A stretch of DNA of 64,000 nt, taken from contig NZ_WOAC01000008.1 in assembly GCF_009749525.1 (NCBI RefSeq), positions 1 through 64,000 on the forward strand, written 5' to 3'. Position numbers and translations under genes: made by a program. This document shows positions 26,200 through 35,117 of this stretch, in pieces. The stretch is from Mesorhizobium xinjiangense. GTDB lineage: Bacteria; Pseudomonadota; Alphaproteobacteria; Rhizobiales; Rhizobiaceae. The notes under the pieces were generated by a model. That model searched no databases. It was not told the DNA's origin and saw only the letters and a program-made list of their open reading frames with translations. Position 1 is the stretch's first letter, and each line of letters begins with the position of its first letter.

Positions 26200-28092
26200 A
26201 TGACCATTGCCGAGAAACTGCCGCCGCAGCAGACAGTGGGTGGCCACAGCTTCAATGCCGAACTCACCGGTCCCGGGCCCTTCTATTTCGACGGCTGCGA
26301 CACGCTTGCGAAGCTGTTTCGCCAGCGCTGCTTGGAACTGGGCGAGAAGATCGCCCATCGCGAGAAGGATTTCGGCATCTGGCTGTCCTATTCCTGGACC
26401 GATTTCTACGAGCATGCGCGGCTCATCGGCCTCGGCCTCGTGGCGCTCGGACTGAAACGCGGCGACGTGGTTTCCATCCTGTCGGAAGATTCCAAGGAAT
26501 GGATCTACACCGATCTCGCCGTGCAGTCGGTGGGCGGCATCGCCTCGGGCGTCTACACGACGGATTCGGCGAGCCAACTGAAATATCTGGTCAACGATTC
26601 CAGCAGCCGGTTCCTGTTCGTCGAAAACGACGAGCAGCTCGACAAATATCTCTCGGTCAAGCACGAGATGCCCGACCTTCAAAAGGTCATCGTCTACGAC
26701 CGCGAGGGCCTGCATGAGTTTTCCGACGACAAGGTCATCTTCCTTGACGATCTTTACCGCATTGGCCGCGATTTCCTGAAGGAGAATCCGGACCGCTTCG
26801 ACGAGGAGATCGCAAGGTCCAGGCCGGAGGACACGGCCATCCTCGTCTATACGTCCGGCACGACCGGGCCGCCCAAGGGCGCGATGATCACCCACGAGAA
26901 CATCGTCGTCTCGATCATCGGCTCCGTGCTGACCCTTCCGGTGACCGAGCAGGACGAGCAGGTCTGCTTCTTGCCGCTGTGCCATATACTGGAGCGCCTG
27001 ATCAGTGTCTTCACGCCGATAGGCCTGCGTTCGACGGTCAATTTCGCCGAAAGCCCGGAGACCGTGTTCGACAATGTGCGCGAGGTGAGCCCGCACGTGT
27101 TCACCGCCGTTCCGCGGGTATGGGAAAAGGTCTACAGCCGCGTGACCATCATGGCGGACGAGGCGACTCCGATCGGCAGATGGGCCTATCGGCGCGCCAT
27201 CACTGCCGGTGCGGCGCGCGCAACCGCGCTGGAAAACGGCAAGGCCGTGCCGCTCGCCACACGGCTTTCCTATGCCTTCTGGGATTTCGCCGTGCTCAAG
27301 AACCTGCGCCGCATGCTGGGATTCGACCGCTTGCGCCGCGGCACGACGGGCGCGGCGCCAATCTCGCCTGATCTTCTCAAATGGTACCGCTCGATCGGGG
27401 TGAACATCCTCGAAGGCTACGGGATGACGGAGAGTTCCGGCGTCATCTCGGTCAATCTGATCGAGCGCTACAAGACCGGCACGGTCGGTCAGGTGGTGCC
27501 GGGCGGCGCGGTGCGGATCGCCGGGGACGGCGAGATCCAGTACAAGGGCGCCAATGTCTTTGCCGGTTACTGGAACAAGCCGGAAAAGACAGCCGAGACG
27601 ATCACCGAGGACGGCTGGCTGAAGACCGGCGATGTCGGGCGGCTCGACAATGAGGGCTTTCTGACGATCACCGGCCGGGTCAAGGACATCATCATCACCG
27701 CCGGCGGCAAGAACATCACGCCGGCCGAGATCGAGAACCGGCTGAAATTCTCACCCTACGTCTCCGATGCCGTGATCATCGGCGACAAGCGCAAGTTTCT
27801 CACCTGCCTGATCATGATCGACCAGGAGAACGTCGAGAAGCATGCGCAGGACAAGCGCGTGCCGTTCAGCGATTTCCGTTCCCTGTGCGCCGCCCAGGAG
27901 GTACGCGACCTGATCGGCGCGGTGGTGGCGGAGACGAACGAGGCGTTCGCCCGCGTCGAGCAGATCAAGGATTTCCGCCTGATCGATGTGCTGTTGACCG
28001 CGGAAGACGAGGAGCTGACGGCCACGATGAAGCTGAAACGCGGCTTCGTAGAGCAAAAACACAAGAAGCTGATCGACGAGATGTATGGCTAG
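26200..28092 (+). CDS. Long-chain acyl-CoA synthetase (AMP-forming)
   Basis: 630 residues with GGGAGGA before the ATG. ANL-superfamily motifs: P-loop VYTSGTTGPPKGAM (216-229), EGYGMTESSG (about 403-412), DGWLKTGDVG and GRVKDIIITAGGKNITPAEIE (hinge), and a C-terminal lysine region (MKLKRGFVEQKHKKLIDEMY). The size and the ITAGGKN hinge match the FadD15/long-chain ligase branch. It activates a carboxylic acid to its CoA thioester via an acyl-adenylate. It lies between the LIV ATPase and LIV binding-protein genes, which suggests it activates what that transporter brings in. Confidence 0.92.
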   Translation: MTIAEKLPPQQTVGGHSFNAELTGPGPFYFDGCDTLAKLFRQRCLELGEKIAHREKDFGIWLSYSWTDFYEHARLIGLGLVALGLKRGDVVSILSEDSKEWIYTDLAVQSVGGIASGVYTTDSASQLKYLVNDSSSRFLFVENDEQLDKYLSVKHEMPDLQKVIVYDREGLHEFSDDKVIFLDDLYRIGRDFLKENPDRFDEEIARSRPEDTAILVYTSGTTGPPKGAMITHENIVVSIIGSVLTLPVTEQDEQVCFLPLCHILERLISVFTPIGLRSTVNFAESPETVFDNVREVSPHVFTAVPRVWEKVYSRVTIMADEATPIGRWAYRRAITAGAARATALENGKAVPLATRLSYAFWDFAVLKNLRRMLGFDRLRRGTTGAAPISPDLLKWYRSIGVNILEGYGMTESSGVISVNLIERYKTGTVGQVVPGGAVRIAGDGEIQYKGANVFAGYWNKPEKTAETITEDGWLKTGDVGRLDNEGFLTITGRVKDIIITAGGKNITPAEIENRLKFSPYVSDAVIIGDKRKFLTCLIMIDQENVEKHAQDKRVPFSDFRSLCAAQEVRDLIGAVVAETNEAFARVEQIKDFRLIDVLLTAEDEELTATMKLKRGFVEQKHKKLIDEMYG

Positions 28093-28152
28093 TGGAACGC
28101 CCGGTCGGGCGGGTCATGCTGGGAACTGAACGAACAAACAGGAGGACGACGC

Positions 28153-29331
28153 ATGAAACGCAAAGCAATGAAGTCCATACTCGCCATGGGGCTCGCCGCC
28201 GGGCTTGCCTCGGCGGCCCATGCCACGCAGGGCGTGACCGACACCGAGGTTGTGATCGGCTCCAACGGCGACCTGTCGGGCATCTTCGCCTCGTTCAATG
28301 TCGGCGCGATCAAGGCGGCGCAGCAACTCTTCGACGAGGTCAACGAGAAGGGCGGCATTCACGGCCGCAAGATCCGCTTCGTCGTCGAGGACCACGGCTA
28401 CCAGGTGCCGAAGGCGGTTCAGAATTTCAACAAGCTGATCAACTCGGACAAGGTGTTCGCGATGGTCCTCAATCTGGGGACGCCGCACAACATCGCCGGC
28501 TTCAAGATGATGGAGCCCAAGCAGGTGGCCAATATCGGACCGCTGACGGCGGCGCGCCAGATGCTGGAAGGCGATACGACCTACAAGTACGCGGGCTTTT
28601 CATCCTATTATGATCAGCTGCGCGCCGGCGTGAAATATCTGGCCGAGGAGAAGGGCGCCGAGAATGTCTGCTCGATGTATATCCCGTCCGATTTCGGCCT
28701 GGAGATCTATGAGGGGGCCAAGGAAGAGGCCGAGGAACTGGGCCTGACCTGGGCCGCGGAAACCACGCACAAGCCGGACGAGCAGGACTTTGTCGGCTCG
28801 ATCCAGAAGCTGAAGGACGCCGGCTGCGACATCGTGGCGACCGCGCTTGGCGTGCGCCAGACGATCATCGCCTACGGCACGTCGAAGAAGCTCGGCTGGG
28901 ACGATGTCACTTTCATCGGTTCCTCGGCCGCCTTCAACACGGCCGTGGCCAAGGTGCCGGAAGGCGTGACCGAGGGCTTCTACGCGGCCGCCGGCTGGGT
29001 CGACCACGAGGCCCGCATGGATGTGCCCGAGGTCAAGGAATGGGCGGAAGCCTATGAGGCCAAGGCGGGCGAGCCGGCCGGTACGGCGGCGATCCTCGGT
29101 TATGGCGCCGCAAAGAGCTTGGTCATGGGGCTCGAGGCGGCCGGACCGGAGCTGACGGCCGAGAGCTTCCAGAAAGGCATGGAAAGCCTCGAATTCGAGG
29201 ATGTCATCGCCGACGTGCCGATCAAATACGGCCCCGACGACCATCAGGGCGGCGACCTGATCATCATCTCCAAGATCGAAAACGGTCAGTGGGTCGAAGT
29301 CGGCCGCGTCGATCCGACCAAGTCGCAGTAG
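28153..29331 (+). CDS. LIV-type ABC transporter substrate-binding protein
   Basis: 392 residues with a strong AGGAGG site. Signal peptide of about 26 residues (MKRKAMKSILAMGLAAGLASAAHA). The mature protein is a type I periplasmic binding protein (VTDTEVVIGSNGDLSGIFASFNVGAIKAAQQLFDEVNEKGGIHGRKIRF, continuous across that range; later YGAAKSLVMGLEAAG). It completes the LIV cluster. Its ligand cannot be read from sequence; the ligase directly upstream argues for a carboxylate such as a fatty, dicarboxylic or aromatic acid rather than an amino acid. Confidence 0.92.
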   Translation: MKRKAMKSILAMGLAAGLASAAHATQGVTDTEVVIGSNGDLSGIFASFNVGAIKAAQQLFDEVNEKGGIHGRKIRFVVEDHGYQVPKAVQNFNKLINSDKVFAMVLNLGTPHNIAGFKMMEPKQVANIGPLTAARQMLEGDTTYKYAGFSSYYDQLRAGVKYLAEEKGAENVCSMYIPSDFGLEIYEGAKEEAEELGLTWAAETTHKPDEQDFVGSIQKLKDAGCDIVATALGVRQTIIAYGTSKKLGWDDVTFIGSSAAFNTAVAKVPEGVTEGFYAAAGWVDHEARMDVPEVKEWAEAYEAKAGEPAGTAAILGYGAAKSLVMGLEAAGPELTAESFQKGMESLEFEDVIADVPIKYGPDDHQGGDLIIISKIENGQWVEVGRVDPTKSQ

Positions 29332-29354
29332 GATCGGCCACACGGGAAAGGAAT

Positions 29355-29382
29355 GCGCCGCGCGGGTCGCTCCGCGCGGCGC
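29355..29382 (+). terminator. GC-rich terminator-like hairpin after the LIV operon
   Basis: Perfect 10-bp arms GCGCCGCGCG and CGCGCGGCGC flank an 8-nt loop, 24 bp after the binding-protein stop. Only TTCACGTT follows, so the U-tract is weak. It could also act for the convergent RND transcript. Confidence 0.6.
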
Positions 29383-29454
29383 TTCACGTTCGGCGACGAG
29401 ATGAGGCAAAAAGCGCCGCCGTCACGGGGCTGGCCGGGATGACAATGCTGGGGA

Positions 29455-32400
29455 TCACTCCCCGGGCTGTGGCTGCAGCTTTTCCTCCAGCCGCGCTGCC
29501 GCCTCCAATTCGCGGTGCAGGCGCGCCTCTTCATGCGCCTTCGGCGTGACGAAGCGGCCGATCAGCAGATAGACGACCGGGGTGAGGAACAGCGTCGAGA
29601 CGGCGGCGAGGCCCAACCCGCCGACAATGACCCAGCCGAGCGCGATGCGGGCTTCCGCGCCGGCGCCGCTCGCCAGAACCAGCGGCAGGCCGCCGACGAT
29701 CGTGCAGATCATCGTCATCATGACCGGGCGCAGGCGGATATTGGCCGCGTTCTCGATCGCCTGGCGCAGGCTCTGGCCGCGGTCGCGCAACTGGTTGGCG
29801 AATTCGACGATCAGGATGCCGTTCTTGGCCATGATGCCGACGAGCATCACCAGGCCGATCTGGCTGTAGACATTGAGCGTGGTGCCGGTCATCAGCATGG
29901 CGAAGACGGCGCAGGCGAGACCGAGCGGCACGGTCGCCATGATAATGACCGCACTGACGAAGCTCTCGAACTGGGCAGCGAGCACGAGCAGGATGACGAT
30001 CAGCGCGAAGCCGAAGGTCGTCGCCATGCTCGACGACTGCTCGTCGAGCGTCGCGGCCTCGGCCAGCGGGATGAGACGACTGCCGGGCGGCAGCAACGGC
30101 TCGGCGACGCGCTTGGCTTCTTCATAGGCTTCGCCCAGCGCGAAGTCCGGCGCCAGGCCCGAGGTGACGCCGACCGCGCGCAATTGCTGCTCTCGCGCCA
30201 GTTCCGGCGGCACGGCCTGCTCCGTCAGGGAGGCGAAGGTCGACACGGGCACATATAGTCCGTCGCCGGTGCGGATATAGATGTTTTCCAGATCGGTCGG
30301 GTCGTTGACCGGGTGGGTGGTGGAGACGAGCTTCACGTCATGGGCCCGGTCGTCGATGAAGACCTGCCCGATTTCCCGCCCGTCGAGCATGGCCTGCATG
30401 GCCGCGCCGAGCCCGTCGATCTGGATGCCGAGATCGGTCGCGCGTTCGCGGTCGACGGTGATGGAAAGCTGCGGCCGCGTCGCTTCGGAGGAAAGGCGCG
30501 GTTGCTCGAAGCGCGAATCCTCCTGCATCGCCGCCACGATCTTGTCGGCTGCCTCGCCCAACTGCCTGTAATTGCTGCCGGCGACGGCGAATGTCAGGCC
30601 GGAGCCGGCACCGCGAATGCCGAGACTGTTGGGCTGAAAGGCGAAGGCGCGCACGCCGGGCACGTTGCGCACCAGCGCGTTGGCTTCGGCCAGGATGTCC
30701 TGCTGCGAGCGCTCGCGCGCATCCCATGGCGCCAGCCGCAGGACCATGAAGCCGCTGTTGGTGCTGCCGCCCGAGCCGGCGACGCAGAAGGTGCTGGAAA
30801 TCTCGCCGGTTTCGCGCAGCGGCTGCAGCAGCGTCTCGATGTCGCGTATGCGCTGGGCCAGATAGTCGAGGCTGACGCCCTGTGGCGCCGAGATGCGCAT
30901 GAAGGCGATGGATCGGTCCTCGCTCGGCGTCAGTTCCGACTTGATGGTGCCGAAAAGGCCGCCCGCCACGATGGCGAACACAAGAGACACGGCAACAACG
31001 ACCATGGGCGCATTGAGGCACGCGCTCAGGCAACGGCGATAGAGTGCGGACAACGCGCCGCCGGTGCGCGAGGCGAGGCCCTCGTTGCCGTTGTCGTGCT
31101 CGAGATGCCCCTTGAGAATGCGCGAGGCGAGCATCGGGCACAAAGACAGGGCGACGATCGACGACAGGAACACGGCGATGGCGAGCACGAAGCCGAATTC
31201 GCGGAACAGCCCGCCGGTCTGCCCCGGCAGGAAGGAGAGCGGCACGAACACCGCCACCAGGGTCGCCGTGGTGGCGATGACGGCGAAAAAGACCTCGTCG
31301 GTGCCGAGCACGGCAGCCGCGCGCGGACCCAGGCCCTGGTTGCGCCGGCGGACGATGTTTTCCAGCACCACGATGGCGTCGTCGACGACAAGGCCGGTGG
31401 CCAGGACCAGCGCCAGAAGCGTCAGGATGTTGATCGAAAAGCCGACGAGATAGATCGCCGCCAGCGTGCCGATCAGGGCGACAGGAATGGCCAGGCCCGG
31501 AATAAGCGTGGCGCGCCAGTCCCAAAGAAACAGGAAGATGATCAGCAGCACCACGCTGACGGCGATGACAAGTGCGATCTCGACCTCGTGGATGGCGCCG
31601 TTGATGAAGGTCGCGTCGTCGCTGGTGACCTCGATCTTCATGCCGTCCGGCAGGGTTTCCTGGATCTGCGCGGCTGCCGCGCGCACGCCCTCGGAGATTT
31701 CCAGCGTGTTCGACTGCGCGGCGCGGATGATGCCGAGTCCGATGCCGGTCTCGCCGTTGGCGCGCAGCTGCGACTGGCCGATGTCGGGGCCGAGCGTCAC
31801 GCTGGCGAAATCGCGCAGCCTGACGCGGCGGTTGATGAGCAGGTTCTCGAACGCCTCGGGCGTGTTGATCGAGGCCATGGCGCGCACGATGAGGTCCTGC
31901 GAATTGCTGGTCAGCGAGCCGGCCGGCGTGTCGAAGGCCATGGTCGACAGCGCGTTGGAGACGTCGGCGACCGTCAGCCCGAGGCTCGCCATGCGGGCCT
32001 GGTCGATGTCGATGCGGAAGATCTTGTCGCGGTCGCCATAGACCGAGACGTCCGCCACGCCCGGCACGGCCGACAGCCTGTCGACCACCTCGTCCTCGAC
32101 CAACACCGTCATGTCTTCGACAGACACATTGTCGGAGGTCACGGCCAGACGCACCACAGGCTGCGAATTGGCATCGGCCTTGATGATGCGCGGCTCGTCG
32201 GCGTCGTCCGGCAACTGGTTGGTGATGCGGCCGAGCGCGTCGCGCAGATCGGACGCGGCGGTGTCGAGATTGATGTCGTCGCCGAACTCGATGGTCACCC
32301 GGCTGCGGCCATAGGAAGAGGTGGACGACATCGACTTGACGCCGGAGACGCGCGCGGCGGCGCCCTCGATGATGCCGGTGACTTCGCGGTCGATCGTTTC

Positions 32401-32622
32401 GGCCGCCGCGCCGTCGAAATCGGTGCGCACGGAGATGACCGGCCGGTCGACATCGGGCAATTCGCGCACTTCAATACCGAAGATCGCCGCCAGGCCGGCG
32501 ACGACGATGAGCATGTTGAAAACGAAGGCGAGCACCGGACGGCGAACGAACAGCGCCGTCATCCCGTGTTCCTTGAAGAAGGTTTCCGTCTTGTCCATGG
32601 CCGACAGCCCTTTGCGCGTCAC
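29455..32622 (-). CDS. RND-family efflux permease (HAE1/AcrB type)
   Basis: 1055 residues, full length for a hydrophobe/amphiphile RND pump. The first helix begins at FVRRPVLAFVFNMLIVVAGLAAI; TM4 carries the proton-relay pair in LVVDDAIVVLENIVRRR; repeated porter domains and the second helix bundle are intact (LVGIMAKNGILIVEFANQLRDRG). The start could be GTG 32622, overlapping the adaptor stop as GTGA, or ATG 32598 eight codons in. It works with the adaptor encoded just upstream; an outer-membrane channel gene is not present nearby. Confidence 0.93.
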   Translation of the reverse strand: MTRKGLSAMDKTETFFKEHGMTALFVRRPVLAFVFNMLIVVAGLAAIFGIEVRELPDVDRPVISVRTDFDGAAAETIDREVTGIIEGAAARVSGVKSMSSTSSYGRSRVTIEFGDDINLDTAASDLRDALGRITNQLPDDADEPRIIKADANSQPVVRLAVTSDNVSVEDMTVLVEDEVVDRLSAVPGVADVSVYGDRDKIFRIDIDQARMASLGLTVADVSNALSTMAFDTPAGSLTSNSQDLIVRAMASINTPEAFENLLINRRVRLRDFASVTLGPDIGQSQLRANGETGIGLGIIRAAQSNTLEISEGVRAAAAQIQETLPDGMKIEVTSDDATFINGAIHEVEIALVIAVSVVLLIIFLFLWDWRATLIPGLAIPVALIGTLAAIYLVGFSINILTLLALVLATGLVVDDAIVVLENIVRRRNQGLGPRAAAVLGTDEVFFAVIATTATLVAVFVPLSFLPGQTGGLFREFGFVLAIAVFLSSIVALSLCPMLASRILKGHLEHDNGNEGLASRTGGALSALYRRCLSACLNAPMVVVAVSLVFAIVAGGLFGTIKSELTPSEDRSIAFMRISAPQGVSLDYLAQRIRDIETLLQPLRETGEISSTFCVAGSGGSTNSGFMVLRLAPWDARERSQQDILAEANALVRNVPGVRAFAFQPNSLGIRGAGSGLTFAVAGSNYRQLGEAADKIVAAMQEDSRFEQPRLSSEATRPQLSITVDRERATDLGIQIDGLGAAMQAMLDGREIGQVFIDDRAHDVKLVSTTHPVNDPTDLENIYIRTGDGLYVPVSTFASLTEQAVPPELAREQQLRAVGVTSGLAPDFALGEAYEEAKRVAEPLLPPGSRLIPLAEAATLDEQSSSMATTFGFALIVILLVLAAQFESFVSAVIIMATVPLGLACAVFAMLMTGTTLNVYSQIGLVMLVGIMAKNGILIVEFANQLRDRGQSLRQAIENAANIRLRPVMMTMICTIVGGLPLVLASGAGAEARIALGWVIVGGLGLAAVSTLFLTPVVYLLIGRFVTPKAHEEARLHRELEAAARLEEKLQPQPGE

Positions 32623-33809
32623 GAACCGCTGGTAGTCGCGGCCTTGCCCAACTCGTCAGGCGAGAGGGAAACGGGACTGCGCTCGGCTACCTTCACCGGT
32701 TCGCCCTCGCGCACGATGTGGATGCCTTCGGTGACGACGACGTCGCCGGCGACCAGAGGCGCGTCGAGTAGGACGGTCGCGGCATTGCGCTGCACGATCC
32801 TGACAGCAATACGCTCGGCGCGCCCGTCGCGCACCGCCCAGACAAAGGCGCCGTCCGTGCCCCATTGGACGGCCAGGGGGTCGACCGAGGGATAGCTGTC
32901 GCCGGGAAAGCGCATCCTGACCTGGAACGACATGCCGGCGCGCAACCGGTCGTCGTCATTGGGAAGGCGGGCCTCCACATGCAGGGTGCGGCTGGTTTCG
33001 TCGACCCTGTTGTCCAGCGCGCTGACGATGCCGTTATATGCCTCGCCCGGCCGGGCAACGGAGGTTGCGGTGACTTCGTCCCCAACCGAGATGGCGCCGG
33101 CAAAGCGCTCCGGTATCCAGAAATCGACGAGAATCGAGGAACGGTCGTCGATCGTCGCGATCTCGGTATCGGAGGTGACGTAGTTGCCCGCGGTGATCGG
33201 CAGGATGCCGACAATGCCGGAAATCGGCGCCAGCACGGAGCGCCGGCTGAGATCGAGCTCGGCCTGGCGCAGTTCGAGCCGCGCATTGTTGCGGGCCAGC
33301 AGGGCCTGGGTGACCTGTACCTCGGTGACGGCGTTGGAAGCACGCAGCGAACTCAGGCGCTGCAATGTGCGCTCGGCGTCCTCCAGCACGATCTGCGCCT
33401 TGTCGACGGCGATCTCCTCGTTTTCCGAATCGAGCTTCGCGATCACGTCGCCCGCATCGACCCGGCCGCCCGACGCGACGACGACCTCGGTGAGGCGGCC
33501 TGTGTCATAAGGCTTGACGCTCACCGTCTGGAAGGCGCGCCCCGTTCCGATGGCCGACAGCCTGTCATTGATCGTTGCCGTGGCAACCGGCGCGGCGTAG
33601 ACGGCAGGGTCGGAGCCGCCAAATCCGCTGTTCCCTGTCGGTGCGGCGACGGGTTCTTCGGAGGTGGATTGTGCCGTGGAGACCACAGGAAGCCAGTCAA
33701 GCTTGAGACGGGCCAGGACCTGGCCCGCGCCTGGGTAGAAATAGGCCCACAGAACCGCCGCCAGGGCGATCAAGACGAGCGTAACGGCTGTCTGCTTCCA
33801 AATCGACAT
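32619..33809 (-). CDS. RND efflux periplasmic adaptor (membrane fusion protein)
   Basis: 396 residues. It has an N-terminal membrane anchor (TAVTLVLIALAAVLWAYFY), then a barrel/lipoyl half (VKPYDTGRLTEVVVASGGRVDAGDVIAKLD), an alpha-helical hairpin (about 130-185, coiled-coil heptads), the second lipoyl half (RRSVLAPISGIVGILPITAGNYV) and a beta-barrel domain. The first gene of the two-gene operon. No regulator is encoded beside it. The promoter should lie in 33810-34007, where I see no confident motif. Confidence 0.92.
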   Translation of the reverse strand: MSIWKQTAVTLVLIALAAVLWAYFYPGAGQVLARLKLDWLPVVSTAQSTSEEPVAAPTGNSGFGGSDPAVYAAPVATATINDRLSAIGTGRAFQTVSVKPYDTGRLTEVVVASGGRVDAGDVIAKLDSENEEIAVDKAQIVLEDAERTLQRLSSLRASNAVTEVQVTQALLARNNARLELRQAELDLSRRSVLAPISGIVGILPITAGNYVTSDTEIATIDDRSSILVDFWIPERFAGAISVGDEVTATSVARPGEAYNGIVSALDNRVDETSRTLHVEARLPNDDDRLRAGMSFQVRMRFPGDSYPSVDPLAVQWGTDGAFVWAVRDGRAERIAVRIVQRNAATVLLDAPLVAGDVVVTEGIHIVREGEPVKVAERSPVSLSPDELGKAATTSGS

Positions 33810-34007
33810 TCAATACCCCGCAGGCCAGCGCGTCCGGTCACTGACACCGATATTGCGGCCCCGTGGCTGCCGGTACGAAACCGCCGCTCAGGTCTTATGG
33901 CAATTCCGTGCACCGCGGGCACGAAGATTATCATTAAATCTCTGTAATTTGAAAACAGGCAAATGACTGCCCAATCGCCGGGCAGCCAGGCCCTGGCGCT
34001 TGCCTCG

Positions 34008-35117
34008 TCAGCGCTGCGCCGCGGATGTGCTATCGTCTTCGAGCCACGCCTTAAAGAGGCGCCGGCGCAGCCGTGCGGTGCGCGCATACCATTCGCTGTC
34101 CTGCCAGATCGCCGTGCCCATGCGGTGTTCGGCCGTGGGAAGCTGTTCGCGCATCGGCGTCAGGGTCTCCGGATGAAAGCCGATGCGCCGCCGGGCGGAG
34201 CGGCGCGAGGGGCCGTAGGGAATATGCCGGGCCTGCGCCGCCATCCGGTCCGGGCGTGTGGCGAAGCGGATGAATTCCTTTGCCAGATCCGGCTGGTCGG
34301 CGCCGCTGGGGATCGCCCAGGCATTGTAGTCGAGTAGCTGGCCGTCCCAGATGATGGAGATCGGGGCGTTGCCGGATATGCGGGCGTCGAAAAATCGGCC
34401 GTTATAGCCGCTCGCCATCGCCACCTCGCCGCTCGTCAGAAGGGCGGCGGGCGTGGCCGCATCTTCCCACCAAACGATGTGGTCGCGGATCGCATCGAGC
34501 CTGCGGAAGGCCAGGTCCATGCCCCGCTGCGTGCTGAGCAGGTCGTAGATCTGCGAGCGCGGCACGCCGTAGGACAAGAGCGCCCATTCCAGCATTGCCT
34601 CCGGCGCCTTCTTCAGCGCCCTTTTGCCGGGAAAGCGTTCGACATCGAAGAAATCGGCGACGCTTTGCGGCTTCTCGCCGGGATAGGCCCGTTCGTCATA
34701 GGCGATCACAGTGGAAAAGACGAGCTGGACCACCGCGCAGGAAAGCAGCGCGCCGTCGATGAAATCGCGTTCGGCAGGCGTGCCGTCCGGGGCGGGCGCC
34801 AGGATCGCCGGATCGAAGGGCGCCAGAAGACCCTCGCGGCAGCCGGTGCGGGCGTCGGTCGACAACAAGTCGATGACATCCCAGTCCGTCTCGCCATCGG
34901 CCAGTTCCGCGCGCAAGCCATTGAGCCCGCCATTGTAGCGTTCGACGGCGATCCGGGCTCCGACCGCGCGCTCGAAAGGATCGAAATAGGCGATGCGCTG
35001 GCTTTCTTCATAGGCGCCGCCCCAGGAAACGACCGTCAGCGCCTCACGTTCCTCGGCCTGGGCGGCGAGCGGCGAAACAAGGCACAGGACCATCGCGAAC
35101 CGTTCAAGCCGATTCAT
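34008..35117 (-). CDS. PotD-like ABC transporter substrate-binding protein (orphan)
   Basis: 369 residues. Signal peptide of about 21 residues (VLCLVSPLAAQAEE). The mature N-terminus LTVVSWGGAYEESQRIAYFDPFE is typical of polyamine/iron-type type II binding proteins, with WWEDAATPAALLTSGEVAMASGYNGR and a C-terminal half as in PotD. No permease or ATPase gene adjoins it. Its first 14 bases overlap the end of the ClC gene, so the two are probably co-transcribed. The C-terminus is unusually arginine-rich (ARLRRRLFKAW). Ligand unknown. Confidence 0.85.
   Translation of the reverse strand: MNRLERFAMVLCLVSPLAAQAEEREALTVVSWGGAYEESQRIAYFDPFERAVGARIAVERYNGGLNGLRAELADGETDWDVIDLLSTDARTGCREGLLAPFDPAILAPAPDGTPAERDFIDGALLSCAVVQLVFSTVIAYDERAYPGEKPQSVADFFDVERFPGKRALKKAPEAMLEWALLSYGVPRSQIYDLLSTQRGMDLAFRRLDAIRDHIVWWEDAATPAALLTSGEVAMASGYNGRFFDARISGNAPISIIWDGQLLDYNAWAIPSGADQPDLAKEFIRFATRPDRMAAQARHIPYGPSRRSARRRIGFHPETLTPMREQLPTAEHRMGTAIWQDSEWYARTARLRRRLFKAWLEDDSTSAAQR

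Noticed and set aside
30313..32895. 860-codon plus-strand frame across the RND pump genes
   Set aside because: Antisense to two well-supported genes, and very rich in His, Asp and Arg.
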